This document shows, one piece after another, positions 49,333 through 59,391 of a DNA stretch of 64,000 bases. The stretch is from assembly GCA_030280995.1 (NCBI GenBank), contig JASXTE010000010.1, forward strand, positions 27,520,823 through 27,584,822, read 5' to 3'. The DNA is from Hemileia vastatrix. Its lineage: Eukaryota; Basidiomycota; Pucciniomycetes; Pucciniales; Zaghouaniaceae. Position numbers and translations under genes: made by a program. Below the pieces are notes generated by a model. It did no database searches. It was not told the DNA's origin and was given only the letters and a program-made list of their open reading frames with translations. The stretch's first letter is position 1. Each line of letters begins with the position of its first letter.

Positions 49333-51230
49333 TGTCAGCCTAGAAATTCCCAGTACTTAGTAAAAAGTACTTATAAGTTATTTTAAACGCATGGACTATA
49401 CATGGGAGCAATAAATTAGAGTACACAAACAGTATACATAAGTAAAATTATGATAATACACAAAAAATGACATTATAACACCTTATATACACACATATAT
49501 CCACCTTTTATAAGTCTTATATACTTAAAATTTAGTTGGAATATGTTAGGGTAATCTTAAGAACCTTAAATATAAGGCTACATAATTTTTAAGTACACTT
49601 TAAGCTGTTATTTTCATTGTTTTATGTAAAAAAAAGAAATGTGCTTTAAATCACTTAAAAGTTGATTATATGGGCTATAAACTTAATAATATTTAAAATA
49701 CGCTTTGACAGATCAATTTTTCTTGATAAGGACTATTGATTTGGCTACCCAAATGCATAAAAATAACACTTTTCAAATTTGGTGTTTTTTATGCCAGAAA
49801 TGGCTTCTGTGTACTGGCCACATACTGCCTGCATTTTTCCTATGTGAATAGCTTCATTTTTAAAGAATTTAGCTTTTTCACACTATAATTACCCCAAATT
49901 CTATGCCAAATGTGGGGAAAAACACTAAAATAGGCAAAAGGCGCTTATTTAGTGTCCTAGCTTAATTATAAATGCATTGACCCTCTTTATATGCACTAAT
50001 TTCATTAATAACCTCATTTTTGGCGCTTTAATTCACTACCACGCTTAAATTTGCCTAAGTTAGTCAAGGATTTACCCATGCAAGTGCCTTCCAAGCACTT
50101 CATGTAGTTACCCCACATCTCACGCACTTTTTTGGGTTTTTTGGTGGTTTTTCAGTCAATTTTGGTTATTTTTGAATGGGGAATTCACGTAGTATAATGT
50201 CATTATTAGCCCCAAAATTTCTAAAGTGAATCCCCTTTATCATTATGTATTAATTAGTCTTAATTTTCTCTTTATTGGCCTTTTATATTAATGTATAATA
50301 TGCATATACTCTCTTTTTTGCTTATTCTTTATTTTTGATGAATTATCCCTATTACTACAGGATTTTGGCGGGTGATATCATTCTAATTATGTTACTAGTC
50401 ACTCTTTTTGGTTCTGAACATGTCTATTTGATAGAATGAGGTGTCATGAACTGTGTGTTGGGCTTGTAAATCATAGGGGGCAATGGGGAAGTAATTGTGT
50501 ATAATAGGAGGAGGTTTTTGGTCTTTTTTTATTCATTCTTTATCATTACAATTTAAACATATAAACAATACAATTACAATACATATCAATAGTGCTTTTA
50601 AAGTCTTTGAAAAGTATCTTAATTTCTTAAATCTATTTTTCTACCAACTATAAAGATTGTAAGCCATATATAATTAGTGAGATTAGAATTACTGAGACCC
50701 TTATATTGAGTTTTATTTTAACAATTATTTGATTTGTACTACAGTATTCATATAGGACCATTAAAATCTTCTAGACAACTGACTATTCAAGCAAGTTCAT
50801 GTCTTTGTACTTGACCTCAGCCTGACATATACAGTAAATAGACTATTCTAAAACATTCTTTATAGAACAATATTATAATTTCAAATGTTCATCTTCTCCT
50901 TCTGGAAAATTCTTTCCTTTCTCATAAAATTGTATTTAGAATTATTGCTCCGTCATTTGTCTCTCCTTTGCCTATATAAGGCCTCCCTATCTGGTTGTTT
51001 TTAATCCATTCATTACTTACTTACATTAAACAAACACTTATTCTATTTAATTACTTATTACTATTTATTATTGTTTTTAGTATTTACATTTACGAAGTAC
51101 TACCTTATGAATTTATAATAGTAATTAAAGTTTCTTACCTCTTAAAATTGAGTAAAATAAACAAAAGATAGATAAAAATAATCTTAACTTTAAGATCCTA
51201 AAATACCCCTATCACCACTTTTTGACCTCC
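49333..51230 (+). repeat. LTR (3' of Ty3-I and/or 5' of Ty3-III), end uncertain
   Basis: It starts TGTCAGCC directly after a GGGTGGGCAAG tract, the same start as the sense strand of the young element's LTR. Its right part (50930-51010) contains TTTGCCTATATAAGGCC, matching the TATA region of the young LTR (TTTGCCTATAAAAGGCC). The leader of Ty3-III follows. Whether 49333-51230 is one 1.9-kb LTR shared by two tandem internal regions, or two LTRs, I cannot decide by eye. Confidence 0.5.
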
Positions 51231-51599
51231 ATTAAAAACCTTCTAGACCTGAAAGCCCCCTTGGTAATTGAGGCCCTTTCTGAATAGTTGATGGTGCATT
51301 GATTTCTTGAAGCTGGTGACGGAAGGCCCATTGAAAGAGAGGTATTAGTAGGACAAGTATACAAAAAAGACGACAAACGTCATCAGCCATGTGACCTACT
51401 TTTTTGCTGCAACCGGGAATCAAACTTCCCTCCAAAATTTAGATTCATATATCGACAATAGTCATATATATTTGTGGTAATTATTTGATTAATATTTTTG
51501 AGTTATTTTACACATTTCATTATACACATACATCTTTTGTTACTCAGCACTATGTAAAGTGGCATTAACTTTCTCAATTTACAGGGGGAGGTGCCTGGA

Positions 51600-52140
51600 A
51601 AAAAAATTCTAGTTGACAAAGATAGAACTATTTTTTTCTTAGTCCTAGAAGTGATAAAAAAGTTAAATTATTTATATTATTTTTTTTAATTATTTCAGTT
51701 GACTTCTGCCCTGATAATTAGAAATTTATTTTATTGTTTCAGTGGGCAAATTTTTCCTGGCAGTAAATTAATTATATTATAAATTAATTAAGTTAATTAT
51801 ATCAAATTATTTCAGTTGACATTAAGTCCTGGTAATTAAAATTATTTCAGTTGACAATAAGTCCTGGTAATTAAATTATTTCAGTTGAAAATAAGTCCTG
51901 GTAATTAAATTATTTTCAGTTGACTTCTAGTCCTGATAATTATCAAAATATTACTAATTATTAAATTATTTTATTATTTCAGTTGATTTATTTTAAATCC
52001 TGGTTATAAAATTGCCTTAAAATTAATAAAATTGTGATTGTTATTTCAGTCAATTGTTTGTCCTGATAAATATTATATTTTAATTATTCCAGTTGATTAA
52101 AAGGTCCTGATAATTACTTATATAATATATTTTTTTCCTT
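51600..52140 (+). repeat. Leader array of TTCAGTTGAC / GTCCTGGTAATTA units (Ty3-III)
   Basis: About eight units of 30-60 bp contain TTTCAGTTGAC, a short spacer, then TCCTGRTAATTA. The same units in opposite orientation fill 59544-59980 in the young element, so they are a conserved feature of the untranslated leader between the LTR and gag. Confidence 0.75.
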
Positions 52141-52214
52141 GTTTTTCCTTGAATAAAGTAAAAATAATAAATGGTTAAATATTTCTTTCTCTCAGTTCAG
52201 GTTAATTAAAACTA

Positions 52215-52508
52215 TGACTGATCAAGGTGCTTCTGCTGGCGGTGATGAGGAGCTTCTATTTAATTAATTATGATGAAGCTTCTTCTCTAAGTTCTCCTTT
52301 GACTACAAAATTGGCTCAAATTAATCAATTACTGGACCAATCAGGATGTAGAAATTCAGGAAATGGATTTTAGTAGTGGAGACAACTGCTCAGGAACAAA
52401 AGACTTCTATCAACCCCCCCAGAAGAGCTCCCCAAAGGCTTCAAAATAAAAAAGATGCCCTTAAATCAGCAAGTCAAAAATCTCTTCACTCACATCAAGG
52501 ATCTGAGG
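52215..52508 (+). pseudogene. Ty3-III gag 5' end and overlapping frame (split by the young element)
   Basis: It starts MTDQGASAG at 52215, similar to MTDQSGF of the young gag, and is damaged by small shifts near 52250. From about 52400 two frames are open together: the gag frame and the overlapping frame (PPEELPKGFKIKKMPL). At 52504-52508 TGAGG is followed by the LTR of the young element; both frames resume at 61273. Confidence 0.7.
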
Positions 52509-53328
52509 TGTCAAGGTATACTTTTTGTCTAGAAGATTTTGGTACGTAGTTCTACGAGGATTTAAAAGGCTATAATGGGTTCTCAACAGATTTGTACGTA
52601 TTTCTTAATTCAAGTTGAATTTTTTACTCAATAAAAGAGGTAGGTTTTAAAATATTAATATAAATTATACTTTAGAATTACACTATTGTAAATACTAATA
52701 ATATAGAATATAAGAATAAGTGTTTAGTTGGTTATTGTTGTAATAAAATGAGTTGGTAAAATAGAATGATCAAAAGACAACAAAAAGAGAGGCCTTTTAT
52801 AGGCAAAGGAGAGACAAAGAACGGAAAACAAATTCTAAAAACAGTAGGAAAAGAGAGAGAAAAAGAACATTCCAGAAAAGTATTTCAAATAATAAAGTTA
52901 TTCTAAAAAGAAGGCGTCAAAAAAGATGTATTTACAGAGTATGTCAGAAATACATCAATATTTTTAATATTTACTGTAAATGTCAATTCCAAATAAGAAA
53001 TTTGATTTATTTGTATATATTTAATATTATTTGAATATTTAAATCTTATTTTATCTTTGTATTTTATTTTTTAAATATAAAGTTTTATTTTCCCAACCTG
53101 TCAATTGAGCACGGTGTTAGAGAAAATATAAGGGACAAAATTATAATTATAATTTTACTTATTTATTTAATTAATTAATTTAATTTTAACATTCTGTAAC
53201 TAGTTAATTTATAACTAATTTTAATGTAACTAAATGATAATTAAATAATAATTAAAGATGATAAGGTGCGGCTTCATCCAGTAAATAATTACTTATTTCA
53301 CTGGGTAAGTCTAGTAGCCTGGCTGACA
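52509..53328 (-). repeat. 3' LTR of the young Ty3 element
   Basis: 820 bp; in sense orientation it starts TGTCAGCC after the tract AGGGTAAGGGAG (polypurine tract) and ends CCTTGACA. It contains TATAAAAGG in sense orientation. Confidence 0.92.
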
Positions 53329-53362
53329 CTCCCTTACCCTAAAAAAAATAATAAAAAAAATG

Positions 53363-53911
53363 CTATGATTTTTTCTTCTTATACTTTTTTAGTAGAGTAG
53401 GAAGATTAGATATCTCCTTCCCAGGTATCCAAGAATCATATTCAGATGATTTATTCTTGAATCTCAATAAGTATTCTGTACCTTTCTCAGCAGTGACTAT
53501 TCTGTCATTTAATATTTTTTCAATTTCTGCTGTCTCAGTGATTTCATTTGGGGTTTTCTTTGGTCTACCCCTCCTTCTTGGAAATAAATCACTATTGGAT
53601 GTGTAAGGTTTCAAAAGAGATATTGGAAAAACAGGATGTTTTCTGTCATATGGGGAATACAGAATAACTTCAACTGCATTATCTCCAATCATTCTTCTGA
53701 CAACAAAAGGACCAACAAATGGATCTTTTAATTTGTTATTACCTTGTAAGTTGAAGTGGACTGTAGAAATCAACACTTCATCACCCTTTTTAAAAGTGTA
53801 TTCTTTATGGGATTTGTCCCATCTTTTCTTCTCATATTCAAATGATTTTTCAATACATTTTTGAGCATGATTTCTGCATAGTTGTTGCATTTGAAGAAAA
53901 GATTTTACACC
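53363..53911 (-). CDS. Young Ty3 integrase C-terminus and chromodomain (frame-shifted from pol)
   Basis: The 175-residue frame contains the integrase C-terminal module (FKKGDEVLISTVHFNLQG, then DPFVGPF), a basic RRRGRPKK patch and a chromodomain-like end (EIEKILNDR, EYLLRFKN, YDSWIPG). In the relative at 48600 the same segment follows integrase without a break. Here an extra ATGGT at 53912-53916 (plus strand) shifts the frame, so this part is cut off from pol. The chromodomain places the element with chromoviruses, whose chromodomains can direct integration to marked chromatin. Confidence 0.85.
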   Translation of the reverse strand, partial: GVKSFLQMQQLCRNHAQKCIEKSFEYEKKRWDKSHKEYTFKKGDEVLISTVHFNLQGNNKLKDPFVGPFVVRRMIGDNAVEVILYSPYDRKHPVFPISLLKPYTSNSDLFPRRRGRPKKTPNEITETAEIEKILNDRIVTAEKGTEYLLRFKNKSSEYDSWIPGKEISNLPTLLKKYKKKKS

Positions 53912-56517
53912 ATGGTAGGATGTATATCCAATTTAGGTATTTTGTTATTGAGAATTTGGGCAGGAGTATTAGGAACATATCCAAGCCAGAGCTCAAAAGG
54001 CTTTCTTTGAGTAACAGAATGAACAGTGCTATTATAAGCAAATTCTAACCCAGGAAGTAAGGTAACCCAATCATGAGTGAATCTGTCATTATCTTTATAC
54101 TCAAGGCCAAAGGCACAATATCTTCTTATCATGTCCTCTAAAGTCTGAATCATTCTTTCAGCTAAACCATCAGTCTGAGGGTGATGGGCAGTAGAAAGTT
54201 TCAGATCACAACCACAAACATCCATCAGAGACATCCAAAATTCAGAAGTAAATTTAGGGTCTCTGTCAGAGATTATGGCTTTAGGAAAACCAGCAGTATT
54301 AAACATATGAGACCACCATAAGAAAGCTAATTCTTTAGTGGAAACATCCTTGTGGGTAGGGATAAATTTACACATTTTTGTGAATCTGTCCACAATAACC
54401 CAACAAGAGTTATAACTGTCTTTACCAGCAATAGGTAATCCTGTTACAAAATCCATGTTTATTATTTGCCATGGGGCATCAGGAGGTTCAATATGTTGCA
54501 TTAATCCTGCTCTTTTACCAGTTAATCTTTTTGATTTTTGGCATGAGTCACAGGATTCAACATATAATTTTGTGTCTTCAGACATATTAGCCCACCAAGC
54601 AGTGTTCTTAATTCTGATCATTGTTTTGTCAAGATCAAAATGTCCAGCTAATATGTCATCATAACAAATTTTCAAGATGATTTCTTTCATAGAAGGAGGA
54701 ATAACAATAACATTACTCAACTTTCTTCTATAATATAGATATCCTTCATCAATTGAAAATTTTCCTTTTTCCAAACCTTTTTGGTACTTTGGTGGAAGGG
54801 TTTTAATTAATGCTTGTATTGAAGCATTCTTTGGATCATTTAATATGGTGCATAACTTTTTCAAGTCAGTGTCCTTATCATATGATTCCAGAATAAGCTG
54901 TAATAGCTCTTCCTCCATATCAACCACATATATCCCATGGATATGGATAATTTCATCCTCAGGATCATATGCAGGATTTGAGTCATCATTTGGTAAGGGT
55001 AACCTTGATAACATATCCACATTTGAGTGACCAATACCAGCTCTGTGAATAATTGTCATTCTCCCTCTGTACTCTTGAACAGCCAGCTGCCATCTAAACA
55101 TATGTCTATTAGGTGTTTTCAAGTTTAAAAGGGATTTAACTGCACTGCAGTCAGTGACAAGTTCAAATTTCTGGTCATCTAGGTAGTAATGAAGCTTTTC
55201 TAGAGCCCATACTACAGCTAAACACTCTAATTGAGTAGCACCATATTTCAATTCACTATTTCTCAAGGTTCTTGAAATATAACAAATTACTACTTCTGAA
55301 ACTTTATCATTTATCACTTGTTTTTGATGGAGGGCAGCACCAAGACCAATGAAACTGGCATCAGTGTACAAAACAAATGGTTGATCAAAGTCAGGTAAAG
55401 CAAGAATTGGTGCTGACATCAAACAGTGTTTCATAGTGTCAAAGGCTCTTTGTCTTTCACTATTCCAGACAAAAGCAACATCCTTTCTAGTTAATTGGGT
55501 AAGGGGTAAAGCTATGACTTGGTAATTTTTAATATACTGTCTATAGTATCCACACATTCCCAAAAAACTTTGGAGCTCTCTTACTGTTGTAGGAGCTTTC
55601 ACCTGTTGTATGGCTGCCACTTTGTTCTGGTCAACACATATCTGTAAGCCTGAAACAACATGACCAAGAACTTTTAAAGAATGGAAACCAAATTTACATT
55701 TCTTCAAAGCAAGTGTCATATTTATTTCGTCCATTTTCTGGAATACTTTACACAGGTGTTTAAGATGGTCCTCAAATGTTTTTGAGAATATAATGATATC
55801 ATCAATATAAACCATCATCCAACCTTCAATTATCTCTTGATGGAATGTGTTATCCATTACTTTTTGGAAAACTGAAGGGGCATTTTTAGGGCCAAAAGGC
55901 ATCCTAATATACTTATAAATACCCATATGAGTGGCAATCATCAGAAAGTTCTGAGAATTTTTCTCAACAGGTACCTGGTGATATCCCTTATTACCATCCA
56001 AACAGCTGATATATTTAGCACCCTGTAAAGTAGCATGTATAGAGCTGATTCTAGGTAAAGGATAGATATCATCAACAGTATAAGTATTTAGTGCTCTATA
56101 ATCACCACATAACCTGGCTTTATCTTTCTCATAAGAAATTAGGACAGGTGAGATAACACAATATTTAGGTGTTTCAACTACCTTTTCAATAATATTCATT
56201 TTTAAAAGGGTAGAGATATTATCTTCAATATCTTTTCTCTTTGTGGGAGAAGCAGGATAAGGCTTCTTCTTTAAACTAGGTGGTATATCAGTTAATGGGC
56301 AAGACAATGAAAGTTTCATTTCCTCTTTAACTAATCCCAGTTCATGTGACCCATGAGCAAAGGCCATAGGAAAAGATTTTATCAAGTTAATGATGGAATC
56401 TTTATCCTCACCAGAAAGTTGTTCTCCAAAAGAGGCATTGTCAATTTCAGACATAAGGGCATGCATTTCCTTTGTAGATCTTCCTTTATATTGAACCACA
56501 GAATTACATGTGTTCAA
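53905..56517 (-). CDS. Young Ty3 pol: reverse transcriptase, RNase H, integrase
   Basis: 870 residues. Reverse transcriptase: LISYEKDKARLCGDYR, MPFGPKNAPSVFQ, VYIDDIIIFS. RNase H: LYTDASFIGLGAALHQ, ATQLECLAVVWAL, and VDMLSR, where most Ty3 elements have ADALSR. Integrase: GHFDLDKT and CDSCQKSKR zinc residues, catalytic MDFVTGLP, SDRDPKFTS and HHPQTDGLAERMIQ. The frame is the same as gag-protease, separated by one TAA at 56551-56553, so expression would need readthrough, or the ATG at 56517 could be an internal start. Confidence 0.92.
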   Translation of the reverse strand: MNTCNSVVQYKGRSTKEMHALMSEIDNASFGEQLSGEDKDSIINLIKSFPMAFAHGSHELGLVKEEMKLSLSCPLTDIPPSLKKKPYPASPTKRKDIEDNISTLLKMNIIEKVVETPKYCVISPVLISYEKDKARLCGDYRALNTYTVDDIYPLPRISSIHATLQGAKYISCLDGNKGYHQVPVEKNSQNFLMIATHMGIYKYIRMPFGPKNAPSVFQKVMDNTFHQEIIEGWMMVYIDDIIIFSKTFEDHLKHLCKVFQKMDEINMTLALKKCKFGFHSLKVLGHVVSGLQICVDQNKVAAIQQVKAPTTVRELQSFLGMCGYYRQYIKNYQVIALPLTQLTRKDVAFVWNSERQRAFDTMKHCLMSAPILALPDFDQPFVLYTDASFIGLGAALHQKQVINDKVSEVVICYISRTLRNSELKYGATQLECLAVVWALEKLHYYLDDQKFELVTDCSAVKSLLNLKTPNRHMFRWQLAVQEYRGRMTIIHRAGIGHSNVDMLSRLPLPNDDSNPAYDPEDEIIHIHGIYVVDMEEELLQLILESYDKDTDLKKLCTILNDPKNASIQALIKTLPPKYQKGLEKGKFSIDEGYLYYRRKLSNVIVIPPSMKEIILKICYDDILAGHFDLDKTMIRIKNTAWWANMSEDTKLYVESCDSCQKSKRLTGKRAGLMQHIEPPDAPWQIINMDFVTGLPIAGKDSYNSCWVIVDRFTKMCKFIPTHKDVSTKELAFLWWSHMFNTAGFPKAIISDRDPKFTSEFWMSLMDVCGCDLKLSTAHHPQTDGLAERMIQTLEDMIRRYCAFGLEYKDNDRFTHDWVTLLPGLEFAYNSTVHSVTQRKPFELWLGYVPNTPAQILNNKIPKLDIHPTMV

Positions 56518-56550
56518 TTCTGGTTTTAATAATTTTTTAGGGGAGGAAAT

Positions 56551-59391
56551 TTAAAATTTTCTCTTCCCATTCAACCCCATTGTGAAACATTGGTTTGAAG
56601 GATCCAATTGTATGCCATACTTGGTTAAAATATCATTCCCTACAATAAACCAATTGCTCAAGTTATCATTTTTCATGACAACAAAATCACAAATAGCTCT
56701 TACAAAACCATGGTTATATTTAAAAAACACTGTGGCTTTGTATTTACCAATGGGGGACAAAACAGAGCCATACCCTCTCCAATTTTCAGAAATGATAGGC
56801 AACAGTTTAGATTTATAGTCTTGATCTACTGAGGCAAGTGCTCTTTCAGATACTACACTTCCTCCAGCTCCAGAATCCAGAACAACTTCAATGCTGGTTC
56901 CATTAATCAAGACTGGTGCCTTAAGAGGGGCAATAACAATTGAGTTATCCTCAATGTTCTTTATGATCTCAGCATCCTCAACTGTAGATAAATCATTATT
57001 ATCAATGTCAATAGTATTTAAATAATGAATATCTTCTTCCAGAATCAAGATTTCTTGTTGAGATTCATATGAAATATTGCTGGCACAATCACTTGATGTA
57101 TCATCCAGTGCCACTGTGTCATCAGCATGCTCCTCTGTTTGTTCCACAAGATTTATCTTCTTGTCACAAACATGGCCTTTCTGCCAAGGCTTGTTGCACT
57201 TGAAGCAAGTGTTTGTTGCATACTTCTTTGGTGCAACAGGGGCAGAAGGTTTACCAACCTTTTCCAGAGGTTTTTGTTGGTAAGTGGAGGGTTTCTCCAA
57301 AGGGGTCCTAGGAATGAATCTTCTTGCATCATACTTATTGTTTAGAAGTATCTCATTGCAAGTATTAATGAAAGAAGAGGGTTCTTTGGAGAACTCAGTC
57401 CTAGCCACAATCAAGTCTCTCAGAGACATTGGTAATTTATAGAGGATCCTGTCCTTCCATAAATCAAACTCCATATTTGGGTCCATTGCCCTTAAGATTT
57501 TTACAAGTTTCATTAAAAACTCAATAGGTTTATCAGTAGAAGAGCTATATCTAGTTTCCTCATACTGCCTTTGTTGAGCCATTCTGAACTTGGAGCCACC
57601 AAATTGTGCTTTAATTAATTTCTTCCAATCCTCCCATGAGTAGTCATTCCCATCCAGGAGAACAGATTCATACCACATCAGGGCAACATTAGTGAACAAA
57701 GAAATTAATTTGGACACAATTTCCTCATCTGGGAGTTTGTAAGAATTTTTTAAATTATCAATTCTGCAAATAAATTGTTGCCAATCAGAGGAAGAATCAC
57801 CATCAAATGTTGGGTACTGGTCAAGTTTTGGCCAATTCTTTTGATTTGAAGGAGTCTCCTTAGTACTAGCTTGTTTCTGAGTAAGAAGCAGCTGTAATTT
57901 CTCTAATTGTGCTGAAATCTCATTGTTTAATCCTTCTGTTGCAGATCCTGGTGCATCATCAGTTTTTGATGGAAACTCAGTGTTATCAACAGGTATTTCT
58001 GGATCAATTTTTATTTTAGATGAACTAGCCACAGGTACTGGTTGAGAATCCTGCACTATATGTTCCTTCACAGAAATGTCAGAATATTTTTGGTCATTCA
58101 ACAATGAGTTCAATTTTTCTTTAATGGTTGTTAGTCTTGTTTTCATTCTTGGAAGACTAGATAAACTTTCATTGACAGTTGCAAAAGATAATTGGTTTTT
58201 ATGTTCAAAAGATGACAAATGGTCACTCAATCTTTTCAGATTTATCTTATCTATTTCTACCTCCTGGCAACAGGCAGATACAGTATCTTTTAGTTTAGAC
58301 AAATCATTTTTTATATTTTGCCATAAAGCAATTTTCTTTTCATGGGTTGCTTTGTAATGAGACAATTCATCAGAGACTCTCTGTGCTTCACTTTTTAATG
58401 CTTGATAACCCTGATCAGTTAACAAACTATTATATCTCTGAGTCAATTGCATATTGTTCATTATATGATTTTGCTTGGCAATAATATCTCTCAGGTGCTC
58501 ATCATTAATTCTTGCTACATCTGGAGTGTTTCTCAATAATGAAACTGAGTAACTTTCCAGACTCTCATAGAACTCAGGGTCAAGAGTTTCATCAATCACA
58601 GCCATATCAGGATTAATCATTGAGGTAGCAATTAAAAGTAATGGATTGGATACATGAGATAACTGTCTACTATTCCCAGCCTCTATAGGTCTCAAGGTTT
58701 CATCCTGCCTTCCAGATTTACCTGAAGGAACAGAGTCAGCCACAAGAAAAGGCACTTGAGAATCAATAGAGGGACGTACCAGGGTTTGCTGGGTATCACC
58801 ATATTGGGCTTCCTTCTTCTTTTGCCTCCTTGATAAGGGTGGGGAGGAGTGGGGTTTGCCTGGGTGGGCCTTGATGGACCTACCTGAGGTAATTGATGCT
58901 GATTTTGAGCTAAGTATTCCCACTGTGTGTTCAGCCAGTCCCACTGCCACTTGGACACTTCCACCATCTCTTGGGATTGGGGAGCCAATTGTTGTTGATC
59001 CCTGGGAGGAAGAGGTTTTCTTTTCTCTTGGAGAGAAGTATTTATTCTTTTCTCCCTTTCTTCCAAGGCATCTACCCTTACCTTTAGTTTTAAGCTGTCT
59101 GTCTTTAACTCCTTTATGTGGGTTGACAGATTCTTTATCTGCTGGGACAACGGCATTTTTTTTATCTTGAAGCCTCTTGGAAGCTCTTCTGGTGGGTTTG
59201 TCCTGGGTTTCTGATCCTGAGTATTGTTCACTAGGATTTCTACTTCTTCCATTTCCGCATCCTGTTTGGGGCAAGGATTTATTAGTTTGAGAAATTCTTC
59301 TTGTTAAAGGAGAACTTACAGAAGTAGGCTCATCATAATCAATTAAGTCTAGTTCTTCTTCACGTGTAGTAAAACCACTTTGATCAGTCAT
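56551..59391 (-). CDS. Young Ty3 gag-protease polyprotein
   Basis: 946 residues from the ATG at 59391. The first 260 residues are basic, Ser-rich and poorly conserved; the DNA here also encodes the overlapping frame 59252-58692. Then come a predicted coiled coil (about 320-450), a Ty3 gag core (KNWPKLDQYPTFDGDSSSDWQ, about 520), a zinc knuckle C-F-K-C-x(7)-H-V-C (about 730) and an aspartic protease DSGAGGSVVS (about 834). It ends GLNGKRKF before TAA, 34 bases upstream of the pol ATG and in the same frame. Confidence 0.9.
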   Translation of the reverse strand: MTDQSGFTTREEELDLIDYDEPTSVSSPLTRRISQTNKSLPQTGCGNGRSRNPSEQYSGSETQDKPTRRASKRLQDKKNAVVPADKESVNPHKGVKDRQLKTKGKGRCLGRKGEKNKYFSPREKKTSSSQGSTTIGSPIPRDGGSVQVAVGLAEHTVGILSSKSASITSGRSIKAHPGKPHSSPPLSRRQKKKEAQYGDTQQTLVRPSIDSQVPFLVADSVPSGKSGRQDETLRPIEAGNSRQLSHVSNPLLLIATSMINPDMAVIDETLDPEFYESLESYSVSLLRNTPDVARINDEHLRDIIAKQNHIMNNMQLTQRYNSLLTDQGYQALKSEAQRVSDELSHYKATHEKKIALWQNIKNDLSKLKDTVSACCQEVEIDKINLKRLSDHLSSFEHKNQLSFATVNESLSSLPRMKTRLTTIKEKLNSLLNDQKYSDISVKEHIVQDSQPVPVASSSKIKIDPEIPVDNTEFPSKTDDAPGSATEGLNNEISAQLEKLQLLLTQKQASTKETPSNQKNWPKLDQYPTFDGDSSSDWQQFICRIDNLKNSYKLPDEEIVSKLISLFTNVALMWYESVLLDGNDYSWEDWKKLIKAQFGGSKFRMAQQRQYEETRYSSSTDKPIEFLMKLVKILRAMDPNMEFDLWKDRILYKLPMSLRDLIVARTEFSKEPSSFINTCNEILLNNKYDARRFIPRTPLEKPSTYQQKPLEKVGKPSAPVAPKKYATNTCFKCNKPWQKGHVCDKKINLVEQTEEHADDTVALDDTSSDCASNISYESQQEILILEEDIHYLNTIDIDNNDLSTVEDAEIIKNIEDNSIVIAPLKAPVLINGTSIEVVLDSGAGGSVVSERALASVDQDYKSKLLPIISENWRGYGSVLSPIGKYKATVFFKYNHGFVRAICDFVVMKNDNLSNWFIVGNDILTKYGIQLDPSNQCFTMGLNGKRKF
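58692..59252 (-). CDS. Overlapping frame inside gag (coiled coil, W-x-W-D-W, basic patch)
   Basis: 186 residues in a different frame from gag, starting MEEVEILVNNTQ. It has a Leu-rich predicted coiled coil (LSQQIKNLSTHIKELK), SKWQWDWLNTQWEYL, and a basic GGKRRRKPN patch near HPYQ. Equivalent frames are open in Ty3-III and, apart from one W-to-stop change, in Ty3-I; both end at a PW-stop, while this copy runs on for about 30 more residues. Conservation of motifs in both frames of diverged copies argues for genuine dual coding. The function is unknown; a capsid- or RNA-associated accessory protein is possible. Confidence 0.55.
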   Translation of the reverse strand: MEEVEILVNNTQDQKPRTNPPEELPRGFKIKKMPLSQQIKNLSTHIKELKTDSLKLKVRVDALEEREKRINTSLQEKRKPLPPRDQQQLAPQSQEMVEVSKWQWDWLNTQWEYLAQNQHQLPQVGPSRPTQANPTPPHPYQGGKRRRKPNMVIPSKPWYVPLLILKCLFLWLTLFLQVNLEGRMKP

